Assembly (NCBI RefSeq): GCF_001510645.1
Contig: NZ_LMVB01000001.1
Coordinates: 1,478,436-1,542,435, forward strand
Source of the DNA: Paenibacillus sp. FJAT-29882
GTDB taxonomy: Bacteria; Bacillota; Bacilli; Bacillales; DSM-1321
Direction: 5' to 3'
DNA length: 64,000 nt
In this document: one piece after another, positions 45,231-55,031 of the stretch
Position numbering within the stretch: the first letter of the stretch is position 1
How the letters are laid out: each line of letters starts with the position of its first letter
The notes under the pieces: generated by a model
Seen by the model: only the letters and a program-made list of their open reading frames with translations
Told to the model about the DNA's origin: nothing
Databases searched by the model: none
Program-made: the position numbers and the translations under genes

Positions 45231-45983
45231 ATGTCAGAATACATATTGAAAAATGAAATAAAATTAATTGCTTTGGATATGGACGGAACACTCTTAGATC
45301 CAGACAATAAAGTGACACAAGAGAATCGTCATGCCATTAGAGCGGCTGAGGAACTAGGAGTTCGTGTTGTACTAAGTACCGGTCGTACTTATGCAACCTG
45401 CAGTGATTATGCGAAATCATTAGAACTATCTTCGTATCTAGTCACAGTGAATGGCAGTGAAATTTATAACGAGCAGGGAAAACTTGTAGAGAGAAATATC
45501 GTCCAAACAGATTTTGTAAAATGGATGCTTGATTTAAGTAAGCAATATGGAACAGATTTCTGGGCTGTCAGCTGTGATCGAGTGTATCGAGAAGATATCC
45601 CTGGAGACCTTTTCGCATCAGAGTGGTTGAAATTCGGATTTAATACGCATGATGATAAAGCACGTGAAGAAATTATCCAGCTGCTTAAAGAAAATGGTCA
45701 GCTTGAAATCAGTAATTCTAGTCCAACGAATATTGAAGTGAACGCTCTCGGCATTAATAAAGCTAAAGCGATTGAAGTCGTCTGTAACCGCCTCGGGATC
45801 AGCATGAACGAAGTCATGGCGGTTGGCGATAGTTTGAATGATATTATGATGATTAAGGAAGCGGGTCTTGGCGTTGCGATGGGAAATGCACAGGATATCG
45901 TGAAGGAGACAGCGGACTGGATTACAGCAACAAATGAAGAAAATGGTGTCGCCAAAGCAATTGAAAAATGGGTATTAAAGTAA
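45231..45983 (+). CDS. Cof-type HAD family phosphatase
   Basis: The 250-residue enzyme starts at the ATG after gaaaggatgaaatcaaa. HAD motif I is LDMDGTLLD (nucleophile Asp and acid Asp, near residues 15-17), motif II LSTGR, motif III Lys in NKAKAIEV and motif IV GDSLNDIMMI. The C2-type cap domain (about 85-180) is shorter than in most Cof proteins (total 250 versus about 270-290). Such enzymes dephosphorylate sugar phosphates, FMN or pyridoxal phosphate. A strong terminator follows. Confidence 0.9.
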   Translation: MSEYILKNEIKLIALDMDGTLLDPDNKVTQENRHAIRAAEELGVRVVLSTGRTYATCSDYAKSLELSSYLVTVNGSEIYNEQGKLVERNIVQTDFVKWMLDLSKQYGTDFWAVSCDRVYREDIPGDLFASEWLKFGFNTHDDKAREEIIQLLKENGQLEISNSSPTNIEVNALGINKAKAIEVVCNRLGISMNEVMAVGDSLNDIMMIKEAGLGVAMGNAQDIVKETADWITATNEENGVAKAIEKWVLK

Positions 45984-45984
45984 T

Positions 45985-46027
45985 AAAAAAAGAAAGTCTG
46001 ACAGAATTTTGTTAGACTTTCTTTTTT
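45985..46027 (+). terminator. Terminator of the HAD phosphatase gene
   Basis: aaagaaagtctgaca, gaatttt, tgttagactttctttttt forms a long stem with a T-run. Confidence 0.85.
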
Positions 46028-46347
46028 ATGGAGAAAAAAATTATAAATCAGGACTTAAAACCTGAAGGATAAATGATAATTTACATATAAGTCAAATATT
46101 AGTATTTATTAAAGGGGAAATAAAATAGTTGTCGAATTTGTAATATTGGGACAATTACAAAACGGAAAGGGTGATCCTACTTTTTAAATGGCTGACAATG
46201 GCTTTTGTGAGAATGGGGGGAACACGCTTCACATATCAATCTTGGAAATAAAATAAATAATTGACATTCATTTGTAGTTTGCGTAATAGGTTTGCATTGA
46301 AAGGCAACTCGTCTATTTCAAATATGATGAAAAAAGGAGGAATTTGT
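46028..46347. other. Leader region of the opp operon
   Basis: No gene is seen. A TTGACA at 46260-46265 is followed 17 bases later by taatag, a poor -10. The real promoter may lie further left; no riboswitch-like fold was obvious. Confidence 0.4.
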
Positions 46348-48009
46348 TTGAAACGAAATAAATATTCATTGTTTGCTCTTGTTTTGGCATTAATGGTAGT
46401 GATCTCAGGCTGTAATAGTTTTGGAGCATCGGAAAAAACAACGACTAAAGGCTCGGGGAAAAGTGATGGAAAAAAAGAGGTAGTAGAAAAGGTTTTGAAT
46501 CTAAATAATAGCTCTGAACCAGGATCGTTGCACCCAGGCACAGCTCAAGGTACACATGATTCATGGATTTTGGAACATGCTTTTGAAGGATTGACAAAGA
46601 AAACGCCCGAAGGTGAAATCATTGATGGAATGGCGTCTGTTCCGACAAGCGATGATGGAATCAATTGGACCTTTAAAATTAAAAAAGACATGAAATGGTC
46701 AAATGGAGACCCCGTAACAGCACATGATTTTGAATTTGCTTGGAAATATGCACTTGCTCCTGAAACAGCTTCTGACTATGCCTATCAACTGTTTTATCTT
46801 GAAGGGGCAGAAGCTTACAATGGGGGGGAAGGGACAGCCGATCAAGTTGGCGTAAAAGCGAAAGACGATGTAACACTTGAAGTGAAGCTTGCTCAAGCTA
46901 CACCATACTTCCTTGATTTAACTTCTTTCTATACGTATTATCCGATTAATAAAAAAATTCAAGAAGAAAATCCGAAATGGTTCACAGAAGCAACGAGCTA
47001 TGTTTCAAATGGACCATTTAAGTTAACAGAGTGGAAACATAAAGAAAGTGTTAAGTTAGAGAAAAATGAAAATTATTATGAGAAAGATAAAATTAATTTA
47101 GATGTTGTCAACTTTATCATTCTTGAAGATGAAAACACAGCATGGCAAATGTATAAATCCGGTGAATTGGATTTAGCGTATCCCCTACCACAAGATGTTC
47201 AAGGACAACTAGCACAATCTGATGATAAAGAATTCCATAATGGACCAGATTTATCTGTTTATTATTACAATTTAAATAACGATGTAAAACCATTCAATAA
47301 CGTAAAAGTTAGAAGGGCATTAAGTATGGCGATTGACCGAAAAACGATTACGGAAAATGTCGCCCAAGGTGGTCAACAGCCAGCATATTCAGTAGTACCT
47401 CCAGGTATTCCTGATGTGAATGGTGACTACCAAGAAAATACCGGAGACCTTTTCTCAGAAGGTATTGAAGAAGCAAAGAAATTACTGGCAGAAGGATTAG
47501 CTGAGGAAGGAATGGATAAGCTTCCTGAATTCTCTATTTTATTCAATACTTCTGAAGGTCACCAAAAAATTGCTGAAGCTGTGCAAGAGATGTGGCGCAA
47601 GAACCTTGGAGTAACTGTAACGCTTGAAAATACCGAATTCCAAGTGAAACTTGACCGTGAAAAAGCCGGTGAATATCAAGTTTCTCGTGCTGGCTGGATT
47701 GGAGACTATGTAGATCCGATGACATTTATGGATTTATGGACTTCTGAAAGTGCCTACAATGATGCGAATTGGAAAAATGCTGAATACGATAAATGGATAG
47801 CTGAAGCAAAACAGACAATGGATCAACAAGTTCGTATGGATAATATGCATAAAGCTGAAAAACTGCTAATGGATGAAATGCCGATTATCCCAATCTATTT
47901 CTATACGAAGCCACATACGGTTAAAGAATATGTGACGGGTGTTTATACACCAATCAACAGATATCCTCAATTTATTTATGCAGATATTGATATGGATGCT
48001 AAAGAATAA
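46348..48009 (+). CDS. oppA: Oligopeptide ABC transporter substrate-binding lipoprotein
   Basis: The 553-residue protein starts at TTG 46348, 6 bases after aaaggagg; codons upstream in frame are not conserved. The signal peptide ends in the lipobox VISGC (Cys near residue 21). The SBP_bac_5 domain includes LNLNNSSEPGSLHPG, the family block NGDPVTAHDFEFAWKYALAP and VRRALSMAIDRKTI. Length matches B. subtilis OppA (about 545). It captures oligopeptides outside the membrane and hands them to OppBC. An internal terminator after the gene suggests higher expression than the downstream subunits. Confidence 0.95.
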   Translation: MKRNKYSLFALVLALMVVISGCNSFGASEKTTTKGSGKSDGKKEVVEKVLNLNNSSEPGSLHPGTAQGTHDSWILEHAFEGLTKKTPEGEIIDGMASVPTSDDGINWTFKIKKDMKWSNGDPVTAHDFEFAWKYALAPETASDYAYQLFYLEGAEAYNGGEGTADQVGVKAKDDVTLEVKLAQATPYFLDLTSFYTYYPINKKIQEENPKWFTEATSYVSNGPFKLTEWKHKESVKLEKNENYYEKDKINLDVVNFIILEDENTAWQMYKSGELDLAYPLPQDVQGQLAQSDDKEFHNGPDLSVYYYNLNNDVKPFNNVKVRRALSMAIDRKTITENVAQGGQQPAYSVVPPGIPDVNGDYQENTGDLFSEGIEEAKKLLAEGLAEEGMDKLPEFSILFNTSEGHQKIAEAVQEMWRKNLGVTVTLENTEFQVKLDREKAGEYQVSRAGWIGDYVDPMTFMDLWTSESAYNDANWKNAEYDKWIAEAKQTMDQQVRMDNMHKAEKLLMDEMPIIPIYFYTKPHTVKEYVTGVYTPINRYPQFIYADIDMDAKE

Positions 48010-48022
48010 TTGCTATGGAAAA

Positions 48023-48063
48023 TCGGAGGCGTGTCCTGTTGTTGGGCATGCCCCCTTTTTCCA
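48023..48063 (+). terminator. Attenuating hairpin between oppA and oppB
   Basis: ggcgtgtcc, tgttgtt, gggcatgcc and then cccttttt. Partial termination here would give more OppA than membrane subunits, as is usual for such operons. Confidence 0.65.
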
Positions 48064-48095
48064 TTGCAATATCCACAATCAAAAAAAGTCTTCAA

Positions 48096-48151
48096 TAAAG
48101 CGAAAATTTCCATCCGTGGGGGTCTTACCGCCCGTTAAGCGTAGGATAAAG
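48096..48151. repeat. Family A element inside the opp operon (A6)
   Basis: It starts taaagcgaaaatttccatccg, with the core gggggtcttaccgcccgttaa, and ends gcgtaggataaaga. It sits between the attenuator and the oppB start, 20 bases before the ATG. Confidence 0.75.
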
Positions 48152-48170
48152 AGGATTGGGGTGACTGATC

Positions 48171-49100
48171 ATGTTGAAATATGTCTTACATCGCTTTATG
48201 TGGGCGATTATTACTTTATGGGCAACCATTACGATTACCTTTATTATTATGCATAGTATTCCAGGTGACCCATTTGCAAAAGAAGGTACAATGCCTGAAT
48301 CAGTATACGAAAATTTACAGCGTCATTATAATTTGGACAAACCAAAAATTGTCCAGTATTTCTTTTATCTCAAACAAGTGGCTCTATTAGATTTTGGTCC
48401 ATCATTGAAATCTAAGACATTAACAGTCAATGATTACATTGAAAAAGGTTTCCCGGTTTCCTTTCATCTAGGTGCTCAAGCTATGATTATTGCTGTTTTC
48501 TTTGGCCTAATATTAGGAGTCATCGCTTCATTGTATCGAAAACGTTGGCCAGATTATACATCGATGATTATTGCAATTATTGGAATATCTGTTCCAAGTT
48601 TTGTGTTGGCTACGTTACTCATTAATTTCTTGGCAGTTAAATGGTCCTTTTTTCCAGTAGCGACATGGAAATCTTGGAGCCATACAGTATTACCATCCAT
48701 TGCACTTGCGATGATGCCGCTTGCTTATATCGCGAGATTGATGAGAACAAGCATGATTGAAGTCTTAAATCAGGATTATATTTTAACGGCTAAAGCAAAA
48801 GGGTTACGAAAGAATGCAGTGATCATTAAACATGCAATTCGTAATGCTTTGATGCCAGTCGTTACGATTTTAGGTATATTAACGGCGAATGTTGTAACGG
48901 GAAGTTTCGTTATTGAACATATATTTGGAATTCCGGGGATTGGGGAAATGTTTGTAAAAGGGATTATGAACCGTGATTATCCAGTCATTCTTGGATCAAC
49001 TGTTTTTTACAGCGCGATTCTCATCTTTTTAATTTTTATCGTCGATGTGGTTTACACATGGATTGATCCTAGAATTAAAGTGACGGGGGCGAGCAAATAA
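48171..49100 (+). CDS. oppB: Oligopeptide ABC transporter permease
   Basis: The 309-residue integral membrane protein starts at the ATG behind ggggtgactgatc. Six helices are seen. The motif PGDPFAKEG in the first outer loop and the EAA loop (EVLNQDYILTAKAKGLRKNAVIIKHAIRNALMP, contacting the ATPases) are typical of the DppB/OppB group. The stop overlaps the first base of oppC's ATG, so translation is coupled. Confidence 0.95.
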   Translation: MLKYVLHRFMWAIITLWATITITFIIMHSIPGDPFAKEGTMPESVYENLQRHYNLDKPKIVQYFFYLKQVALLDFGPSLKSKTLTVNDYIEKGFPVSFHLGAQAMIIAVFFGLILGVIASLYRKRWPDYTSMIIAIIGISVPSFVLATLLINFLAVKWSFFPVATWKSWSHTVLPSIALAMMPLAYIARLMRTSMIEVLNQDYILTAKAKGLRKNAVIIKHAIRNALMPVVTILGILTANVVTGSFVIEHIFGIPGIGEMFVKGIMNRDYPVILGSTVFYSAILIFLIFIVDVVYTWIDPRIKVTGASK

Positions 49101-50029
49101 TGGCAGGGAAAATAGAAGTAACCGAAGAAATGTTTATACCGGCAGAAAATAATTTTCAAGAGGCTGATCGGATATCCAGACCAACGATCTCCTATTGGAG
49201 TGATGTATGGCGGCGACTGCGCGCTAATAAGCTAGCTATGACAGGACTGGTGTTGATTATTCTGTTATGCTTGATGGCGATTTTTGGTCCATATATGAAC
49301 GGCTTTACCTATTATGAACAGGATTTTACGAAAAAGAACTTGGCCCCAAATGCGGAGCACTGGTTTGGAACTGACGCTTCCGGGAGGGATTTGTTTACGA
49401 GAGCTTGGTACGGAGCGCGGATTTCATTATTTATTGGTTTAATGGCTGCCCTGATAGACTTCATGTTGGGAGTTATCTATGGAGGGATTTCGGCAATCAG
49501 GGGCGGGAGAACGGATAATATCATGATGCGTATTGCCGAGGTAATTTACTCAATTCCATATTTACTCATGGTGATTCTAATCATGGTTGTACTAAAGCCT
49601 GGTATTTTTCCAATCATTATTGCTATGACGATTACCGGGTGGATTCCGATGGCACGTCTTGTCCGTGGGCAAGTGCTGCAATTAAAGGAAAATGAATATG
49701 TTCAGGCGGCTAAAGTTGCTGGTGCAAAGTTAAGCTGGACACTAAGGAAACATTTAATTCCAAATTCAATGGGACCCATTCTTGTAAACGTCACCTTAAC
49801 GATACCGACTGCCATTTTTGCTGAAGCAACCTTGAGTTTCCTTGGGCTTGGAATTCAACCGCCGCAAGCTAGTTGGGGAAGCTTAACAAATGATGCACTT
49901 GGAAGTATATTAATCGGCAATTTCTATCAGCTAGCTATTCCTGCATTATTGATTTCATTAACGATGTTTGCGTTTAATGTTTTGGGGGATGGACTGCAGG
50001 ATGCATTGGATCCAAAACTTCGTGAGTAG
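49100..50029 (+). CDS. oppC: Oligopeptide ABC transporter permease
   Basis: It has 309 residues. A cytosolic N-terminus of about 50 residues precedes six helices. Typical blocks are LAPNAEHWFGTDASGRDLFTR, DIMLG-like ALIDFMLGVIYG, and the EAA loop KENEYVQAAKVAGAKLSWTLRKHLIPN. With OppB it forms the translocation channel. It is complete and of normal length; the next gene starts 58 bases on with its own ribosome site. Confidence 0.95.
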   Translation: MAGKIEVTEEMFIPAENNFQEADRISRPTISYWSDVWRRLRANKLAMTGLVLIILLCLMAIFGPYMNGFTYYEQDFTKKNLAPNAEHWFGTDASGRDLFTRAWYGARISLFIGLMAALIDFMLGVIYGGISAIRGGRTDNIMMRIAEVIYSIPYLLMVILIMVVLKPGIFPIIIAMTITGWIPMARLVRGQVLQLKENEYVQAAKVAGAKLSWTLRKHLIPNSMGPILVNVTLTIPTAIFAEATLSFLGLGIQPPQASWGSLTNDALGSILIGNFYQLAIPALLISLTMFAFNVLGDGLQDALDPKLRE

Positions 50030-50087
50030 AAAAGGATAGAATGAGGTTCTATGTAGATAAGAAAAAGACAGAAAAGGGGGACCGAGA

Positions 50088-51116
50088 ATGGGGAAGTTAT
50101 TAGAAGTGAAGAATTTACGAATTGACTTTAAAACATATGGCGGTGAAGTTCATGCGGTTAGAGGCGTCAATTTTGAAGTTAAGCAAGGGGAAACAATCGG
50201 TATAGTGGGTGAGTCTGGCTGCGGTAAAAGTGTGACAGCAAAAGCAATTATGAAACTCTTAGCCTCACCACCCGCTCGATATAAAGAAGGGTCTATCACA
50301 TTTAATGGAAAAAATTTAATTGAAGCATCGGAACGAGAAATGGAGAGAATTCGAGGCAATGAGATTAGTATGATTTTTCAAGATCCAATGACGTCCTTAA
50401 ATCCAACGAGCAAAGTTGGCGTGCAAATCATGGAGTCTGTTTTAAAGCATAATCAAATTTCTCGGAAGAAAGCGTATAACCATGCGTTGGAAACGTTACA
50501 GCTTGTTGGCATACCTCAGCCTGAAAAGCGAATGGAGCAGTACCCACATGAATTCTCTGGAGGAATGAGACAAAGAGCGATGATTGCGATGGCATTGGTT
50601 TGTCAGCCTAAACTATTAATAGCAGATGAACCTACAACAGCATTGGACGTTACGATTCAAGCCCAAATACTTGAGTTAATGAAAGACATTCAAAAGCAAT
50701 CAGAAACAGCCATCATTTTAATTACCCATGATTTAGGAGTAGTTGCGGAAATATGTGATCGAGTCGTTGTCATGTATGCGGGGAAAGTAGTCGAATCAGG
50801 AACTGTTTTAGAGATTTTTCAAAATCCAGAGCATCCATATACTAAAGGGTTGTTGAAATCTGTACCTCGCTTCGATATGGATAAGTCTGTTCCGTTATCG
50901 CCTATTATTGGTTCGCCACCAGATTTATTTTCACCTCCTAAAGGTTGCTCCTTCTATCCAAGATGTGATTACGCGATGAAAATATGTAAAGACCATGACC
51001 CGGAGCCTGAAGATGTAGGAAATGGTCAAATCACTGCTTGTTGGCTACAACATTCAATGGCAAAAGTAATGAATACACATACAGCAACAAATGTGGGAGG
51101 GGGGACGAAACGATGA
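50088..51116 (+). CDS. oppD: Oligopeptide ABC transporter ATP-binding subunit
   Basis: The 342-residue ATPase starts at the ATG after aaaagggggaccgaga. Walker A is [12 protein letters not shown], signature [15 protein letters not shown], Walker [15 protein letters not shown], switch His in ITHDLG. The C-terminal Cys-rich oligopeptide domain has [21 protein letters not shown], where four Cys probably bind an iron-sulfur cluster, as known for Opp/Dpp ATPases. The ends of oppD and oppF overlap by 4 bases. Confidence 0.95.
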   Translation: MGKLLEVKNLRIDFKTYGGEVHAVRGVNFEVKQGETIGIVGESGCGKSVTAKAIMKLLASPPARYKEGSITFNGKNLIEASEREMERIRGNEISMIFQDPMTSLNPTSKVGVQIMESVLKHNQISRKKAYNHALETLQLVGIPQPEKRMEQYPHEFSGGMRQRAMIAMALVCQPKLLIADEPTTALDVTIQAQILELMKDIQKQSETAIILITHDLGVVAEICDRVVVMYAGKVVESGTVLEIFQNPEHPYTKGLLKSVPRFDMDKSVPLSPIIGSPPDLFSPPKGCSFYPRCDYAMKICKDHDPEPEDVGNGQITACWLQHSMAKVMNTHTATNVGGGTKR

Positions 51117-52105
51117 CAACGGACGTAAAAAACGTAGAACTAGATGATGATTCAAAGAAGAAAGTTCCCCTTGTTCAGGTGAAAAATTTAAGAAAATACT
51201 TTTCAGTAGGGAAACAGAAGCTAAAAGCGGTTGATGGCTTGAATTTTGATATTTATGAAGGGGAAACAGTTGGTCTTGTAGGGGAATCAGGCTGCGGCAA
51301 ATCCACTGCAGGAAGAACGATGATCCGTTTATATGAACCAACAGATGGGGAAGTTTTGTTTCAGGGAAAGAATATTTATGACCATTCTGAAAAGAAAATG
51401 GCAAAAATACGTAGAGATATTCAGCTGATTTTTCAAGATCCTTATGCATCTTTAAACCCCAGAATGACAGTTGAAGAGATTATCGGCGAGCCACTAACCA
51501 TCCATGGTGTCGTGAAAGGGAAAGAGAAAAAGAAGCGGGTTGAAGAATTATTAAAACTTGTTGGGCTTAGTCCTGAGCATATTAATCGATACCCACATGA
51601 ATTCAGCGGAGGGCAGCGTCAAAGAATTGGCATTGCACGGGCACTTGCTTTACATCCTAAATTTATCGTCTGTGATGAACCGATTTCTGCTTTGGATGTA
51701 TCGATTCAGGCTCAAGTAGTGAATCTGCTAAAAGAGTTACAGAAAGAAATGGGTTTAACGTATCTTTTCATCGCACATGATTTGTCGATGGTGAAATATA
51801 TTTCTGATCGGATCCTTGTCATGTATCTCGGTAAAATGATGGAGTTTTCAGACAGTGAAACACTATGCAATGAACCTCTTCACCCGTACACTAAAGCATT
51901 ACTTTCGTCTGTTCCCATTCCAGATCCCACAATAAAAAGAGAACGTATCGTGTTGAGTGGGGATGTGCCCAGTCCAATTAATCCGCCCAGTGGCTGTGTA
52001 TTCCGTACACGCTGTCCAAATGCGATGGAAATTTGTTCGTCAGCTGTTCCAGAATGGAAGGAACAAAAACCGGGTCATTTTGTAGCGTGTCATCTATTTT
52101 GGTAA
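51113..52105 (+). CDS. oppF: Oligopeptide ABC transporter ATP-binding subunit
   Basis: It has 330 residues. I choose the ATG that overlaps the oppD stop, after ggaggggggacgaaacg; an upstream in-frame start lies inside oppD. Walker [13 protein letters not shown], signature [15 protein letters not shown], Walker [15 protein letters not shown], switch His IAHDLS. The C-terminus has the Cys pattern [17 protein letters not shown]. It pairs with OppD as the second motor of the importer. Confidence 0.95.
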   Translation: MTTDVKNVELDDDSKKKVPLVQVKNLRKYFSVGKQKLKAVDGLNFDIYEGETVGLVGESGCGKSTAGRTMIRLYEPTDGEVLFQGKNIYDHSEKKMAKIRRDIQLIFQDPYASLNPRMTVEEIIGEPLTIHGVVKGKEKKKRVEELLKLVGLSPEHINRYPHEFSGGQRQRIGIARALALHPKFIVCDEPISALDVSIQAQVVNLLKELQKEMGLTYLFIAHDLSMVKYISDRILVMYLGKMMEFSDSETLCNEPLHPYTKALLSSVPIPDPTIKRERIVLSGDVPSPINPPSGCVFRTRCPNAMEICSSAVPEWKEQKPGHFVACHLFW

Positions 52106-52168
52106 AGTAATTGACGATGTGCCATTTTGAACGTATTCATTAAGCACAATTTTTCAAATTTCGGATAA

Positions 52169-52207
52169 CAATATGTAAAAGCTGATCAATCGTTGATCAG
52201 CTTTTAC
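52169..52207. terminator. Terminator at the end of the opp operon
   Basis: tgtaaaagctgatcaa, tcg, ttgatcagcttttaca is a perfect 16-bp stem. It works for both opp and the convergent MFS gene. Confidence 0.88.
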
Positions 52208-52215
52208 ATGGAATA

Positions 52216-53457
52216 TTAATTAATTCCTTGCTTGGTTTGCTTAAATCTCCCTACCAGTACAAAATAAATCACTAACGCTCCCACGTCGGCAATAGCAATG
52301 ATTATCCCCATAGGTAAAGCGGTATTTTCTCCACCTATACCAACAAAAGGAGCAACAATTCCCCCAAATAGAAACGTCATCAGTCCAATTAAAGCGGAGG
52401 CACTTCCTGCGGAATTTGCCTGATCTTTCATTGCAAGTGAGAAGGTAGATGTATTGATCATACCGACACAGGATACCAGAATGAATAAAGGTATAAGAAT
52501 GCCGAATAATCCTGCGTTTAATAAAATCATAATAAACAAGCTGGTCCCTGCTCCTGCACTAAGTCCAAGACCAATAATTAGAAGTCTTGTTTCACCAAAG
52601 CGTGTAGCCAATTTTCCGGTTAGTTGAGTAACGATAATAATTCCGAACCCATTAACTGCAAAGCATAAACTGAACATTTGCGGTGAAAGCTGATAAATAT
52701 TTTGTAGAACAAATGGGGAACCAGCGATATATGCGAACAGTCCTGCCCCAATTAATCCTTGGGAAAGTGCGTAGCCCATAAATAAACGATCACCCATAAT
52801 CTTTCTAAAAGTTAGGAATGTTTGCTTCAATCCACCTTTGGAGCGACGTTCTGAAGGGAGTGTTTCACCTAAACCTGAAATAACAAAAAACAATGTAATC
52901 ATGCCAATTAAACTAAGGACAAAAAATATTCCTCTCCAAGAGGTAAACTCTAGCAACTGACCACCAGCAATCGGAGCTAAAATCGGTGCGGCTCCATTCA
53001 CGAGCATTAACAGTGCAAAAAACTTAGTGAGCTCAGTCCCAGAGTATAGATCTCTCACAATCGCTCTCGAAATGACTATACCAACAGCTCCTGCTACACC
53101 TTGAATGAACCGCAAAATAACAAATATTCCGATAGAGGGGGCGATGATACATAGCAATGATGATAAAATGTAGAGCAATAGTCCGGCAAGTAACGGTTTT
53201 CGGCGCCCCCTAACATCACTTAGTGGCCCAGCGAAGATTTGCCCAATGGCAAGTCCGACCATACATGCAGTCAAGCTGAGCTGCGCGTATGATGTGGTTG
53301 TATTCAAATCATCCGCGAGTACTGGTAAAGCCGGCAAGTACATATCAAGAGACAAAGGTCCAAACGCGGACAATGTACCCAGTATTAAAGCAAGCCATAA
53401 ACGTTTTGATTTACTTGGGATTTTTGGTGTATCTAAACTTACATGTACCTGATTCAT
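52216..53457 (-). CDS. Bcr/CflA family multidrug efflux MFS transporter
   Basis: The 413-residue protein has 12 helices of the DHA1 type. Motifs are LSLDMYLPALPVLADDL in helix 1, the MFS signature GPLSDVRGRRKPLLAG between helices 2 and 3, and helix 4-5 FIQGVAGAVGIVISRAIVRDL, as in Bcr (bicyclomycin resistance) proteins. The start follows aggggaaaatgga on the minus strand, with the site somewhat long. Substrates are unknown. It is monocistronic and convergent with opp. Confidence 0.92.
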   Translation of the reverse strand: MNQVHVSLDTPKIPSKSKRLWLALILGTLSAFGPLSLDMYLPALPVLADDLNTTTSYAQLSLTACMVGLAIGQIFAGPLSDVRGRRKPLLAGLLLYILSSLLCIIAPSIGIFVILRFIQGVAGAVGIVISRAIVRDLYSGTELTKFFALLMLVNGAAPILAPIAGGQLLEFTSWRGIFFVLSLIGMITLFFVISGLGETLPSERRSKGGLKQTFLTFRKIMGDRLFMGYALSQGLIGAGLFAYIAGSPFVLQNIYQLSPQMFSLCFAVNGFGIIIVTQLTGKLATRFGETRLLIIGLGLSAGAGTSLFIMILLNAGLFGILIPLFILVSCVGMINTSTFSLAMKDQANSAGSASALIGLMTFLFGGIVAPFVGIGGENTALPMGIIIAIADVGALVIYFVLVGRFKQTKQGIN

Positions 53458-53691
53458 TCCATTTTCCCCTACCTTAATTACATTAATTTCTTACTGAATA
53501 TTCTTAAATTTATCACAAAAAGGAATGATTTACATTAGTTGAGTGGAAAAATATTATTTTAAAGTCGTATTTTTAAAAATTCCATCGCTACTACTCTATA
53601 CAAAATGGATTTAGTACCTGTTATTCATATAGCCCCATTTATGATAAGAGATATTCGAAAATCCAACAAGATGTTTAGAAGTATCAATTGG

Positions 53692-53747
53692 TTTATCCCA
53701 CTTTAACGGGCAGTAAAACCCCCAACTGATTGAAGTTTCACTTTATA
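53692..53747. repeat. Family A element, short form (A7)
   Basis: It starts tttatcccactttaacgggc, has agtaaaacccccaactgatt and ends gaagtttcacttta. This is the best-preserved short copy in this orientation. Confidence 0.82.
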
Positions 53748-53845
53748 GTTGAATTTAGCTGAATACAGACGTACTTTTACAAGAATTTTTATACAAAATC
53801 ATAAAAAAGTCATAGAAAGTAGGAGGGGGTGTCAAGAATGACTGA

Positions 53846-53898
53846 CTAGGGGAGACAAGCCTGTGCTCTTTTGACTTTACGGTGCGTGTCTCCCCTAG
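53846..53898. repeat. 12-bp perfect inverted repeat around a 29-base loop
   Basis: ctaggggagaca at 53846-53857 and tgtctcccctag at 53887-53898. It has no T-run and is not near a start. It may be a third kind of small mobile or structured element; only this one copy is in the window. Confidence 0.6.
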
Positions 53899-53939
53899 AT
53901 ACCGTGTGAGGATTTAACTACTAGCCAATGCGGTCTAAA

Positions 53940-53984
53940 TAAAAAGAGCAGCAATCAAATGGGGTTGATTACTACTCTACATCT
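53940..53984 (-). terminator. Terminator of the UPF0316 gene
   Basis: On the minus strand agagtagtaatcaa, cccatt, ttgattgctgctct and then tttttattt. Two mismatches in a 14-bp stem. Confidence 0.8.
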
Positions 53985-53990
53985 TTTGGA

Positions 53991-54518
53991 TTAAAATCTC
54001 TTATTCATTTTCATTCTAGCCAGCATAAAGCCGCCTTTGAATCTAGTAGGTTCATAAGAAATTATGAATGCCTTCGGTTCGAATTTTTCTATTGTCGCAT
54101 ACAGTTCATTTTCTCGATTTCGTTTCGTTAAAATATCCATGCGATAACGATTGCCGTCGCGTCCTTCTCCGGTATAAAGAGTCACACCAAAACCGAGCGT
54201 ACGAAGTGTTTCAATAAGTTCCGAGTTTTTTTGCTGAGTATTTGCGACAACATTAATATACCCGATTGCTAATTTTCGTTCGATTTTTGTACCTAAAATA
54301 ATACCTAGTCCAAAACCGACTGCATAAACAACCATCGCGATTAAATTTTGATCGCCACCGAAAACGAGGGAAAGTCCAAACACATAAATTAACATTTCCA
54401 AAATCCCAATGGCAGACGCGAGAGATGTGACACCTTTGACTAAGAAGATCGTTCTTAGAGTAAGCAGCGGAACATAAGCTAATTGCAATAATATAATGAG
54501 TAGAATTTCTTTCATCAT
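53991..54518 (-). CDS. yebE: UPF0316 / YebE-like membrane protein with DUF2179-type domain
   Basis: It has about 175 residues. Two adjacent ATGs (54518, 54515) follow cgaggtggtc. Three N-terminal helices (about 1-85) precede a soluble domain with TLGFGVTLYTGEGRDGNRYRMDILTKRNRENELYATI, similar to the DUF2179 domain of YitT proteins. Length and order match UPF0316 proteins such as B. subtilis YebE. The domain shares its fold with cyclic-di-AMP receptor-like proteins by general similarity, but ligand binding is not shown. A long family A element begins 22 bases upstream of the start. Confidence 0.88.
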   Translation of the reverse strand: MMKEILLIILLQLAYVPLLTLRTIFLVKGVTSLASAIGILEMLIYVFGLSLVFGGDQNLIAMVVYAVGFGLGIILGTKIERKLAIGYINVVANTQQKNSELIETLRTLGFGVTLYTGEGRDGNRYRMDILTKRNRENELYATIEKFEPKAFIISYEPTRFKGGFMLARMKMNKRF

Positions 54519-54540
54519 GACCACCTCGGGATGTATCGTT

Positions 54541-54853
54541 AAAGTGAAACGTCCATTAGTAAGGGGACTTACTTACCCCACTGATGGTTAGTGCCGTTCG
54601 TCTCTAAATCATCACGCTTTGTTAAATCGACACTAAGAGCCCGACTCAATGAACACAGACTAAGTTGCACAGCTTCCTTCAGTTCTTCGTCTGTGTGACC
54701 CACATCTTGCGGGATTAAACTATACTTTTACTTTCGCATCGGTACGCTTCATTGTATCTCACCAATCAGGTTAATAAGGGCAGATGCCGCCTCTTAGAAT
54801 TTCAAGATTCATAGGTGCATTCAGTAGTAGGCATCGTAAAAGCGAGATAAATA
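54541..54853. repeat. Family A element, long structured form (A8)
   Basis: The element starts aaagtgaaacgtccatt and ends gcgagataaata like the short forms, but holds about 260 extra bases. Shared with A9 are cacagactaagt, then cttcgtctgtgtgacccacat, and tctcaccaatc. cacagac and gtctgtg pair perfectly, and cccacatcttgcggg forms a second small hairpin. It occupies the space between the UPF0316 gene start and the lactonase terminator. Confidence 0.75.
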
Positions 54854-54989
54854 CAATCCATAATATAGTACAAAAAAGCGAGAATCACAATGGGATAAAT
54901 TACCTTGATTCAAATGATCCGTTTAATATAGCAAACGCAAGGATCTAAATAATCCAAGTAGGTGAGTTTGAAACGATTGTGGATAAATA

Positions 54990-55022
54990 AAAGCAGAGAT
55001 CATAAAAAAATCTCTGCTTCTC
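54990..55022 (-). terminator. Terminator of the lactonase gene
   Basis: On the minus strand aagcagagat, tttttttat, atctctgctt followed by ttattt. A clear intrinsic terminator. Confidence 0.82.
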
Positions 55023-55031
55023 CCAAATTGA

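Noticed and set aside
46260..46288. Promoter TTGACA with taatag for oppA
   Set aside because: The -35 is perfect but the -10 matches at only three positions, so I left it as a note rather than a feature.
47939..48256. Plus-strand 105-residue frame across the oppA-oppB gap
   Set aside because: It runs out of frame through the end of oppA, the attenuator, element A6 and the start of oppB.
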